NCBI RefSeq assembly: GCF_938045775.1
Contig: NZ_CALIBH010000261.1
Location: forward strand, 1-16,677
DNA from: an uncultured Campylobacter sp.
Lineage (GTDB): Bacteria; Campylobacterota; Campylobacteria; Campylobacterales; Campylobacteraceae
Direction of reading: 5' to 3'
Length of the DNA: 16,677 bases
This document shows positions 1-6,914 of this stretch, in pieces; the first letter of the stretch is position 1, and every line of letters starts with the position of its first letter. The notes beneath the pieces are model-generated. The model worked only from the letters and a program-made list of their open reading frames with translations. It had not been told where the DNA came from and ran no database searches. Made by a program: the position numbers and the translations under genes.

Positions 1-1
1 C

Positions 2-853
2 ATCGCGATTTCGCACGCGATCTTTTGGTCGATCACCTCATCGCTCGTCGTGCGCGTAGCGCCGATAAATAAAGGCTCTCAGGCCATCGGCATGCTTGCT
101 TTGGGCACCTCGCTGGCGATGGTTTTGGGGCTTCCTTTAGGGCGTGTGGTCGGCGAGCTTTTCGGCTGGAGGATTACGTTTTTCGCGATCGGCGCGCTTG
201 CCGCGGCCGAGGCGCTATTTCTTTGGAAAATTTTACCGTTTTTGCCAAGCCGCCGCGCGGGCTCTCTTGCGAGTTTGCCGATGCTTGCAAGGCGCCCGAT
301 GCTGCTTGCTTTGTATCTGCTGACGTTTTTGCTCGTAGGCGCGCATTTTACGACCTATAGCTACGTCGAGCCCTTCGTGGCAAAATTTAACCCCGCAGGC
401 GATCACTTCGTAACCTACGTCCTGCTTGCGTTCGGTGCTTCTGGCATCGCTGCGAGCGTGCTTTTTTCAAAGCTTTACCGCCCTTTTCCAAACGCATTTT
501 TGATCTGCTCGATCCTTTTTATCCTAGCCTCGGTGCTGACGCTAAAAGCTTTTGCCGCAAATGACGCGGCGCTGCTGCTTGCAGCTTTCGTCTGGGGAGT
601 GGGGATTTTCGGCTTTGGGCTTTGTTTGCAGATTAGGGTTTTAGCGCTAGCTCCCGACGCTACCGATGTCGCGATATCGATCTACTCGGCGATCTATAAC
701 GTAGGCATCGGCGGCGGAGCGCTTTTGGGGCATCAAGTCGCAACGAGGTTCGGTCTTGAACACATAGGCGAGGCGGGCGCGATACTGGGCGCGCTAGGGC
801 TTGCAAGCTACCTCTATGCAAACGTAAAATTCGCACAGAAAAATAGCGCGTAG
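2..853 (+). CDS. sotB: SotB/YdeA-type MFS sugar efflux transporter, 5'-truncated by window edge
   Basis: This is the C-terminal ~283 residues of a major facilitator superfamily exporter. The frame is open from base 2, and the GTG at 50 is an internal valine codon, not a start: the residues before it (HAIFWSITSS) already match the family. E. coli SotB (YdeA), which exports arabinose and IPTG, is about 396 residues and shares the stretch around HAIFWSIT, the GT.LAMVLGLPLGR.VG motif just after it, the YSY.EPFV motif and LALAPDATDVA near the end. About 110 N-terminal residues therefore lie left of the window. The visible part is strongly hydrophobic with several membrane segments and ends in a short polar tail. 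It lies in the inner membrane and probably exports sugars or other small solutes; the true substrate cannot be read from sequence. It converges on ttdB, with 297 bases between them. Confidence 0.88.
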   Translation: MAISHAIFWSITSSLVVRVAPINKGSQAIGMLALGTSLAMVLGLPLGRVVGELFGWRITFFAIGALAAAEALFLWKILPFLPSRRAGSLASLPMLARRPMLLALYLLTFLLVGAHFTTYSYVEPFVAKFNPAGDHFVTYVLLAFGASGIAASVLFSKLYRPFPNAFLICSILFILASVLTLKAFAANDAALLLAAFVWGVGIFGFGLCLQIRVLALAPDATDVAISIYSAIYNVGIGGGALLGHQVATRFGLEHIGEAGAILGALGLASYLYANVKFAQKNSA

Positions 854-926
854 GCCAAATTTACGAAAGAGCTTCGGCGAGATTAGCGCGCGCTTTTAGT
901 CGGCGCTTTAAAACGGCGGCTTTGCG

Positions 927-949
927 GGATAAATTTTTAAAATTTATCC
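927..949. repeat. Perfect AT-rich inverted repeat (10-bp arms, 3-base loop)
   Basis: The arms GGATAAATTT (927-936) and AAATTTATCC (940-949) are exact reverse complements around a TTA loop. The flanking GCG (924-926) and CGC (951-953) could lengthen the stem past a one-base bulge. It lies 74 bases after the sotB stop and could serve as a bidirectional transcription end or mRNA stabiliser. The function is inferred; only the symmetry is seen. Confidence 0.6.
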
Positions 950-1074
950 ACGCGATTAGCTAAATTTTGCAGATAAAATTTAATCTCGCGCCTAGCCCCG
1001 CCGGCTGTTTTATTAATCGATTACGCCCGCGCCATCCGTCCAAAGCCCCTTAAAATTTGCCCCTCATTATAGCG

Positions 1075-1092
1075 CTAAATTTTAAAATTTAG
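1075..1092. repeat. Perfect 18-base palindrome CTAAATTTTAAAATTTAG
   Basis: Every base from 1075 to 1092 is self-complementary, with no loop spacer. It lies 59 bases past the end of ttdB and is built from the AAATTT word that recurs through the window. It could be a protein-binding site or a weak hairpin in the ttdB 3' region; neither is demonstrated. Confidence 0.6.
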
Positions 1093-1150
1093 TGGCAAGG
1101 CACAAAAATTTAAGGCGCAAAATTTAAAACCCGAGCCACCCAAATTTTAG

Positions 1151-1771
1151 CTACTTTATAAACCCGACCTGCGGTAAAATTTCAGCTAGCGCCGCATCCT
1201 TTTTCTCGTTAAATTTGACCTTGTTCTGCTCAAAAAGATTATTTCCGTGCGCGTCGATCGAGACGATGAGCGGGCCAAACTCCTTCACGCGGCACTTCCA
1301 CAGCGTCTCGGGCATCCCAAGCTCCGTCCAGTCGGCACTTTCGATCTCCTCGACCTGCGTCGCGGCCACCACCGCACAGCCTGCCGGAAATACGCAGTGT
1401 ATCGCGCCAAACTCCTTGCAACCGCTCATCGTGCCCTCGCCCATACCGCCTTTGCCGACAATGAGGCGCACGCCCGTTTTGGCGATAAATTCGCGCTCAA
1501 ATTTCTCCATCCGCATGCTAGTAGTCGGCCCGACCGAGACCATCTCAAAGCATTCTTTGCCGCCATCGCCCGTTTTTCTGATGATCGGTCCCGCGTGCAG
1601 GATCGCGCCGCCTCTGATATCAAGCGGCAGCTCGCGGCCCTCCTGCGCGACGCGTCTGTGCGGTACGTCGCGACAGGTAACGATGTGTCCGCTGAGGTAG
1701 ATCACGTCGCCGATCTTGATATCCGCCAGATCCTCGGGCGCGATCGGCGTAGTTAAAATTTTCTTACTCAT
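1151..1771 (-). CDS. ttdB: L(+)-tartrate dehydratase / class I fumarase-type hydro-lyase, beta subunit
   Basis: This is the smaller subunit of an oxygen-sensitive Fe-S hydro-lyase. With TtdA it removes water from L-tartrate to give oxaloacetate, or interconverts malate and fumarate in fumarase relatives. At 206 residues it matches E. coli TtdB (about 201) along its whole length: KILTTPI..EDL at the start, GDVIYL.G..VTCRDV.HRR (20-40), GPTTSMRM (81-88), VGKGGM (105-110), FPAGCAV (128-134), ATQVEEIE (137-144) and SIDAHGNN (171-178). This is the class I fumarase C-terminal fold that completes the active site. The ATG overlaps the ttdA stop by four bases (ATGA), a sign of translational coupling. 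The match is closer to tartrate dehydratase than to one-chain FumA/FumB, but substrate preference between tartrate, malate and fumarate cannot be settled by eye. Confidence 0.93.
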   Translation of the reverse strand: MSKKILTTPIAPEDLADIKIGDVIYLSGHIVTCRDVPHRRVAQEGRELPLDIRGGAILHAGPIIRKTGDGGKECFEMVSVGPTTSMRMEKFEREFIAKTGVRLIVGKGGMGEGTMSGCKEFGAIHCVFPAGCAVVAATQVEEIESADWTELGMPETLWKCRVKEFGPLIVSIDAHGNNLFEQNKVKFNEKKDAALAEILPQVGFIK

Positions 1772-2667
1772 AGCGCGAACTCCTTGTGCGATTTTACGTC
1801 AAAATTTAGCTGCTCGTCCCAGACGATATGGCCTTTGCGGTGCGACCAGCAGCCCACGTTTACGGCGACGGCGATGACGCTTGGGTGGCGGGCGCAGTTT
1901 TCGATATGCACGCCCATGACCGAGCTCGCGCCGCTCATGCCTTGCGGGCCCAGGCCGATTTTATTTATGCCCTCTTCGAGCAGCTTTTCGGTTAGCGCGG
2001 CGCGTTCGTTTGGATTGCGCGAGCCTAGCGGCCTCATCAGCGCTTTTTTGGATAGCAAGGACGCCACGTCGATAGAGGTGCCTACGCCCACGCCAACTAG
2101 CAGAGGCGGACAGGCGTTTATGCCGTAGCTCGTCATTATGTCCATGACAAATTTTACGACTCCTTCGTAGCCCATGCCGGGCATCAGCACGGTTGCCTTG
2201 CCGGGCAGGCTACAGCCGCCGCCAGCCATATAGGTGTGTATCTCGCACTCGCCGCTATCCGGCACGATCTCCCAAAAGACGCTCGGCGTGCCCTTGCCGA
2301 CGTTTTTGCCGGTGTTGTACTCGTCAAACGTCTCGACGCTGTTGTGACGCAGCGGAGCCTCGCGCGTCGCTCGCAGTACGGTCTCTCGCAGCAGCTCTTC
2401 AAGCTCGCCGATGAGCGGGAAATTTGCCCCGCAGCGCACGAAAAACTGGATCACGCCCGTATCCTGACAAGACGGACGGTCTAGTTCCTTGGCTAGGCGC
2501 TGGTTTTCAAACATCGTTTTGTAGATTTCTCTCGCTAGCGGCTGCGTCTCGCGCTCGGCGAGCTCTCGCAGCTTCGCCGTAACGTCGTCGGGCAGCACCT
2601 TGCCTGTGTAGCCGACGAATTTCGCCATGACCTCGGTCATCTTTTGCACAGCTTTTTGTCTATCCAT
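1768..2667 (-). CDS. ttdA: L(+)-tartrate dehydratase / class I fumarase-type hydro-lyase, alpha (Fe-S) subunit
   Basis: This 299-residue subunit carries the [4Fe-4S] cluster of the TtdAB heteromer. E. coli TtdA is 303 residues, and the two share RP.CQDTG (64-70), the PLRHN motif (105-109), NTGKN.G.G.P (118-128), YMAGGGC.LPG (146-156), NACPPLLVGVG (184-194) and GVHIE..ARHPS (252-263). Cys67, Cys186 and Cys273 are the three expected cluster ligands, each offset by four from the E. coli numbering. It acts in the cytoplasm. A strong Shine-Dalgarno AAAAGGAG lies 5 bases before the ATG, in the 11-base gap after the upstream ankyrin gene, so it is probably translated from a shared transcript. It may serve as this organism's anaerobic fumarase as well as, or instead of, a tartrate dehydratase. 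Confidence 0.93.
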   Translation of the reverse strand: MDRQKAVQKMTEVMAKFVGYTGKVLPDDVTAKLRELAERETQPLAREIYKTMFENQRLAKELDRPSCQDTGVIQFFVRCGANFPLIGELEELLRETVLRATREAPLRHNSVETFDEYNTGKNVGKGTPSVFWEIVPDSGECEIHTYMAGGGCSLPGKATVLMPGMGYEGVVKFVMDIMTSYGINACPPLLVGVGVGTSIDVASLLSKKALMRPLGSRNPNERAALTEKLLEEGINKIGLGPQGMSGASSVMGVHIENCARHPSVIAVAVNVGCWSHRKGHIVWDEQLNFDVKSHKEFAL

Positions 2668-2678
2668 TGCTTCTCCTT

Positions 2679-4091
2679 TTAAATTTCATCCTCGAAAAAC
2701 GGCTCGGGGTTTTTAAGCAACCAAAGCACGAACAGGTATCTAAGCTTACCTACATCTTCGGCATGCCAGCTCTTTCTTAGATCATAAAACATCTTATCAA
2801 GCACGTCGTCATTTAGCTCATCTAGCCTATTGCCTAGCTTAAAATATTTTTTGATTTCGGCGGCGGTTTTATCGGTATAATCGTCATCCCATAAAATCCA
2901 ACTTCCATATTCCCCGTTATAGTCCCAGTACCAGTATAAATTAGTAGCCGCATGTATCATTTTATACTGCACGCTATCTTTTTGTCTTAAGAATTTCATC
3001 CAAAAATCATAGGTAAATTTACTGTATTCTTGCGGATCGTGTTTTTCCATATCCGTTGGATACTCGGGCACATATAGATATTCCAACCTTTTGCCGAAGC
3101 GGCGCCAAACATCTGTTTGTTCATCTGGCGATTTTGGTATAGTATTGTATATTATAAACGGCGTCATCTTATCCAAATCCCCCGATGCCTCTAATTGCAT
3201 ATGATATAAACCAAACATTAGCTTTTGCTCTGGATTAATGACATACTTTGATACTCTAGGCAGCATGTAATATACGTAATTGCACATTACGCCAAAATCA
3301 GTATTTAAAACCTCATTCATCTCTTTAGCATATTTATAAAAATAGGATCCGGGATGGGCTATAATTATTAGTTTTTGATGCGGTTTTAAATTTTTATATA
3401 CATACCACATAAAATTTCTAAGCGGCGTCTCGCCCTTTTTGTTTTTAGCGTTTATGTCGCCGCCTTGCATGATGATCCATTCGATTAAATTTGCGCCCAT
3501 ATACACATAGGGCGAGTTTGGGTCTTTTTCCTTGATATTTTTGTCCGCATGAAGCATATGCAGTATCGTGTTGCCGTCTTTGTCAGTCGCATTTATATCG
3601 AGGTCTTGAAATACCGCTTTGATCTTTTCTTCATCGCCGCTTTGCAAAATTTCATTAAAATTTTTAGGCAACCTTTTACGTCTCCATAGTCGCGCCTTAT
3701 CATAAATGATACTTTCAGATGCGTAAGCTAAAGCGCAGCCTATCGCGTAGCAGATGATGTCCGTCCAATCGAATGTTCCACCAAAAATTATCCGCAATAT
3801 AGAATTTTGGACGCCTAAAATTTCAAGCACTTTAAAATATTGTGCAGTTTCGATAACTAGCGAGAGGGCAAAGATTGCGAGCGCTAAGGCTTTAGGCGAT
3901 AAATGGCATGAAATTATGCTAATTACAGCCCTCACGAATGCATAAAATAAAATGGCTGCCATAATGCCTTCAAAGCCACTATTTGGACCCGCAACAATGT
4001 AAATTGGAATTGCTAAAATCACAAGTTTTGCCGCAGCGTCTCCATAATCGCACTCGCTTGTTTTTAGTTCGCTTAAAATTTTATCTTGCAA
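2679..4091 (-). CDS. DUF2809-like membrane domain fused to ankyrin repeats, unknown function
   Basis: I do not know a function for this protein. Residues ~19-126 (from the chosen start) form several hydrophobic helices ending in E..QYF...LGVQN...RIIFGGTFDW.DI..Y.IG, which resembles the DUF2809 membrane family. A basic stretch WRRKR follows. Residues ~143-231 hold two ankyrin-like repeats (DINATDKDGNTILHML and GGDINAKNKKGETPL). The last ~240 residues are soluble, rich in Tyr and Trp, and unrecognised. No ATG fits: the longest frame starts at a TTG at 4118 with no ribosome site. The TTG at 4091 is preceded by AAAAGGA at six bases and is chosen here (470 residues). The gene is visibly more AT-rich than its neighbours and sits between larB (86 bases away) and ttdA (11 bases), suggesting a later insertion into the operon. 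Confidence 0.75.
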   Translation of the reverse strand: MQDKILSELKTSECDYGDAAAKLVILAIPIYIVAGPNSGFEGIMAAILFYAFVRAVISIISCHLSPKALALAIFALSLVIETAQYFKVLEILGVQNSILRIIFGGTFDWTDIICYAIGCALAYASESIIYDKARLWRRKRLPKNFNEILQSGDEEKIKAVFQDLDINATDKDGNTILHMLHADKNIKEKDPNSPYVYMGANLIEWIIMQGGDINAKNKKGETPLRNFMWYVYKNLKPHQKLIIIAHPGSYFYKYAKEMNEVLNTDFGVMCNYVYYMLPRVSKYVINPEQKLMFGLYHMQLEASGDLDKMTPFIIYNTIPKSPDEQTDVWRRFGKRLEYLYVPEYPTDMEKHDPQEYSKFTYDFWMKFLRQKDSVQYKMIHAATNLYWYWDYNGEYGSWILWDDDYTDKTAAEIKKYFKLGNRLDELNDDVLDKMFYDLRKSWHAEDVGKLRYLFVLWLLKNPEPFFEDEI

Positions 4092-4177
4092 CTTTTTCCT
4101 TTTAAATTTACTCGTCAAATTTTACATTCGTATGCTTAAATTTAGCCTGTTCATTCAGCAGAGCAGCGAACGTAAAT

Positions 4178-4933
4178 TCAGAGATGATTTATCAGGCTCG
4201 CGTTATACGCGGCGCCGAATCCGTTGTCGATATTTACGACGCTGACGCCGTTTGCGCAGCTGTTTAGCATCGCCAGTAGCGCCGCCAGCCCGCCAAAGCT
4301 CGCTCCGTATCCCACGCTGGTGGGTACCGCGATCACCGGCACGCTCACGAGGCCAGCCAGCACGCTAGCTAGCGCGCCCTCCATGCCCGCCACCGCGATC
4401 ACGACCTTTGCGCCGCGTATCTGCTCTAAATTTGCGATCAGCCTATGCAGCCCCGCCACGCCCGCGTCGCTAAATTTGCGCGCGTCGTTGCCTAAAAATC
4501 TCGCCGTTTCGTACGCCTCCTCCACTACCGCGCCGTCTGCGGTGCCTGCGGAGACTATCGCGATGTAGCTTTGCGTGAGCGCGGGCTCTTTAAATTTGAC
4601 GCTGATGACGCGGCCGCGAGCGTTAAACTCCGCCTGCGGCAACGCCTCGCGCAGCCGCTCAAAAACCCGCTCGTTCGTGCGCGTGATCAGGATATTTTGC
4701 CCTCTCGCGCCGATCGCTGCTGTGATGCGTAAAATTTCATCATCCGTCTTGCCTTCGCCGTAGATCACCTCGCCCGCGCCGTTTCGCAGGGCGCGCTGAG
4801 TGTCGATTTTGGCGCAGCCCACGTCCTCATAAGGGTAGTTTTTCAGGTATTTCAGCGCCTCTTGCTCGCTCACGCGGCCGCTTTTTATCCCCTCGAAAAG
4901 CTCTAAAATTTCATCCTCTCTCATGCAAAACAT
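4178..4933 (-). CDS. larB: Nickel-pincer cofactor biosynthesis carboxylase/hydrolase LarB
   Basis: LarB starts synthesis of the nickel-pincer nucleotide: it carboxylates nicotinic acid adenine dinucleotide at C5 of the pyridinium ring and hydrolyses the phosphoanhydride. The 251 residues agree with the family length (L. plantarum LarB is about 246). The C-terminal half is the PurE-like (AIR carboxylase) fold, with SAGTADG (128-134), EEAYETA (138-144), DAGVAGLHR (156-164), VAGMEGALASVLAGL (181-195) and P.SVGYGASFGG (204-215). Cys226 in NSCA.G..VVNIDNGFGA lies where the family's catalytic cysteine is expected. The start overlaps the end of larE by 23 bases. A second in-frame ATG at 4924 has GAGAGG nine bases upstream and is an equally plausible start, giving 248 residues. 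Confidence 0.93.
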   Translation of the reverse strand: MFCMREDEILELFEGIKSGRVSEQEALKYLKNYPYEDVGCAKIDTQRALRNGAGEVIYGEGKTDDEILRITAAIGARGQNILITRTNERVFERLREALPQAEFNARGRVISVKFKEPALTQSYIAIVSAGTADGAVVEEAYETARFLGNDARKFSDAGVAGLHRLIANLEQIRGAKVVIAVAGMEGALASVLAGLVSVPVIAVPTSVGYGASFGGLAALLAMLNSCANGVSVVNIDNGFGAAYNASLINHL

Positions 4934-5693
4934 CCTCTCTAAGCCCCTTTAGATCGAGCGTCACATCCGCCGCGCCCAGCGTCACGAGCTGCCTAACGAC
5001 GCTTTTAAATTTAGCGTCGTTTAGGAAGTCTCGCATGCTAGAAAAGGGCATTTGCAGCTTTATATTTTTGCGGTCGCACCGCGCGCGGACGTTTGCGTAG
5101 CCGTTTGCGATGAGTAGATTTTCCGCGGCTTCGATCAAATTTAGCTCGCTCTCATCGATCTCGCGTCCGTGCGGCAGGCGCGTTAGCAAGCACGCATAGC
5201 CGGGCTTTTCGGCAGTGGGTAAGCCCAGCTCGCGCGAGAGCTCGCGGATTTCTGATTTGGTTAAATTTATCAGCGGCGAGAGCACGCCTAGCTCCTCTTT
5301 TGCTTTGAGCCCCGGGCGGTATTCGCCCAGATCATCGCGGTTCGTGCCGTCTGCGACGCGGCTAAAGCCAAGCTCGCGGGCGCACTCTATCAGGCGCGAA
5401 AACACCGCCTTTTTGCACAGATAGCAGCGGTTTTCGGGATTGTTTTTAATCTCGTCCGCGACGCCTAGCTCTAAAATTTCGTGGCGGATGCCATAGATGC
5501 GGGCAAATTCTACGGCTTCTGCGATCTCGCGCGAGGACATATAGGGCGATCTGATCGTTATGCCGATCGCGCGCTCACCCAGCGCGTCGTGCGCCGCGCG
5601 CAGCAGTAGCGAGCTGTCCGCGCCGCCGCTAAATGCGACCGCCAGCTCGCCCAGCCCGCGCAGATCAGCTTTTAGTTTTTCTAGTTTCGTCAT
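4911..5693 (-). CDS. larE: Nickel-pincer cofactor sulfur insertase LarE (three-cysteine type)
   Basis: LarE is an ATP-pyrophosphatase of the PP-loop superfamily that adenylates the pyridinium carboxylates made by LarB and inserts sulfur to give thiocarboxylates. The PP-loop SGGADSS is at 22-28, with RSPY.S..EI.EA.EFA just after. Cys168 in the ACLLTR motif matches the sulfur-donor cysteine (Cys176) of L. plantarum LarE, which gives up its own sulfur atom. This protein also has a CxxC pair, Cys90 and Cys93 (NRCYLCKK). That three-cysteine set is the type known to bind a [4Fe-4S] cluster in some LarE homologues, as in Thermotoga, so this enzyme may be catalytic and not self-sacrificing. It overlaps larC by 29 bases and larB by 23, consistent with coupled translation. 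Confidence 0.93.
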   Translation of the reverse strand: MTKLEKLKADLRGLGELAVAFSGGADSSLLLRAAHDALGERAIGITIRSPYMSSREIAEAVEFARIYGIRHEILELGVADEIKNNPENRCYLCKKAVFSRLIECARELGFSRVADGTNRDDLGEYRPGLKAKEELGVLSPLINLTKSEIRELSRELGLPTAEKPGYACLLTRLPHGREIDESELNLIEAAENLLIANGYANVRARCDRKNIKLQMPFSSMRDFLNDAKFKSVVRQLVTLGAADVTLDLKGLREDVLHERG

Positions 5694-6912
5694 AGATTTC
5701 TAGCGCCTCATTTCGCACCCGCTCTATCGTCGTGCCGTACGCGAGCGCCGCAGCCTTGCAGTCCTCAAATTCGGGCTTTATTTTTTGCGTTTGGCAGGTG
5801 CCAGAAATTTTAAGCCCTATCTCGCCGAATTTCGTCTGCACCCGCACAAACTCGCGTTTTAGCTCGGTTTTAGCAACCTCTATCTCGCGAATGCCAATCG
5901 CCGTCGTGTGCGTAAATATCAGATCCTTTAAATTTTGCGCGTCCTGCTTGCGGCACAGCGCGTTTAGCTCAAAACCCATGCGCCCCTTTTTCATAAAAAT
6001 AGAGCGGCTAAATACATCCAGCGCGCCGTTTTCTCGCAAAATTTCGCACGCAAGCGCAAAGCTCTCGGCGTCCATATCGTCGATGTTCGTGGAGATTAAA
6101 ATTTGTTTGCAAACCTCGCCGTAGCCGGTTTTTTCGCTTAAATTTGACTCGTCGCTTTCATCGTTCAAATTTTCATCCGCCTCGCAGATCATCGCGCGAA
6201 GCACGTTTGCAAAGTCCGCGGCGTCCTTACCGCCCGCACCGTAGCCGATCTTTTTAATACTAAAGCTCGCGCTGTGCGTAAACTCGTCCGCGCAGGCCTT
6301 TAAGATCGCCGCCCCCGTTGGCGTAGTCATCTCGAAATTTGCGCGTCCGAGGCTTATGGGCACGCCTTTTAAAATTTCGCAAACGGCGGGTGCAGGCACG
6401 CTAAGCGCGCCGTGATCGCAGATCACTACGCCGCCGCCAAGCTCAATTTTGGAGCTAACAACTCGAGAAATTCCAAATTTTTCAAATAGATATTCAAAAC
6501 AGATCGCCGCGCCCGCGACATCCGCGATGCTATCGATCGCGCCGACCTCGTGAAAATGCACCCGCTCTATGCCCGTGCCGTGGACTTTGGCCTCGGCCTG
6601 CGCGATCGTGTAAAATATCGCGCCCGCTCTTTGCTTGCAACTCTGGCTTAAATTTGAACTCTCTAAAATTTGCCTGATACCCGCGTAGCTTCTGGCGTGG
6701 GGTTGCGATTTTAGCGGCACTACGTCGATTTTAGTAGCGGTGATGCCGTTTTTTAGCACGTTTTTGCGCTCCAGCTTAAATTCGCCGGCTAAATTTAACT
6801 TCTCAAGCTCGGCGCAAAGATAGCCAAAATCCACGCCGAGCTCCACCAGCGCGGCTAAGTTCATATCGCCGCTGATGCCGCAGCTCGCGTCGTAATATAA
6901 AATTTTAGCCAA
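5665..6912 (-). CDS. larC: Nickel-pincer cofactor nickel insertase LarC (single-chain)
   Basis: LarC is the CTP-dependent cyclometallase that puts nickel into the dithiocarboxylate nucleotide, the last cofactor step. The 415 residues include the family start Y.D...GISGDMNLAALV.LGVD (7-28), VHFHEVGAIDSI.D..G (118-134), the TTPTGAAIL motif (196-204), the GYGAGGKD motif (223-230) and the C-terminal domain with N.DDM..E (276-283). In L. plantarum this protein arises by ribosomal frameshifting between larC1 and larC2; here it is one continuous frame. The start is TTG at 6912, two bases after the larA stop, with AAGG at the end of larA as the likely ribosome site. A polar stretch at ~245-262 (repeated Asp/Glu/Asn/Ser with NL pairs), just before the C-terminal domain, looks like a local expansion. 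Confidence 0.93.
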   Translation of the reverse strand: MAKILYYDASCGISGDMNLAALVELGVDFGYLCAELEKLNLAGEFKLERKNVLKNGITATKIDVVPLKSQPHARSYAGIRQILESSNLSQSCKQRAGAIFYTIAQAEAKVHGTGIERVHFHEVGAIDSIADVAGAAICFEYLFEKFGISRVVSSKIELGGGVVICDHGALSVPAPAVCEILKGVPISLGRANFEMTTPTGAAILKACADEFTHSASFSIKKIGYGAGGKDAADFANVLRAMICEADENLNDESDESNLSEKTGYGEVCKQILISTNIDDMDAESFALACEILRENGALDVFSRSIFMKKGRMGFELNALCRKQDAQNLKDLIFTHTTAIGIREIEVAKTELKREFVRVQTKFGEIGLKISGTCQTQKIKPEFEDCKAAALAYGTTIERVRNEALEIYDETRKTKS

Positions 6913-6914
6913 AC

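Larger units (their letters stand above)
854..1150. other. Convergent intergenic spacer with AT-rich palindromes, no gene
   Basis: This spacer between the ends of sotB (+) and ttdB (-) has no credible coding frame. It holds a GC palindrome AGCGCGCGCT at 885-894 followed by four T, a possible weak terminator for sotB. It also holds a 10-bp inverted repeat around 938, a weak AGCC/GGCT hairpin at 994-1006 followed by GTTTTATT, and a perfect 18-base palindrome at 1075-1092. Several AAATTT words occur on both strands. No textbook GC-rich terminator with a long T run is present for either gene. Confidence 0.6.

Noticed and set aside
50..853. GTG at 50 as the true start of the transporter
   Set aside because: The frame is open to the window edge and the residues before it match SotB, so this is an internal codon of a truncated gene.
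1215..1756. Long plus-strand open frames opposite ttdB
   Set aside because: They are antisense to a gene with full-length match to TtdB; their translations show no family motifs and arise from GC-rich codon structure.
5665..6912. Programmed frameshift in larC as in L. plantarum larC1/larC2
   Set aside because: The gene is one uninterrupted frame covering both halves, so no frameshift is needed.
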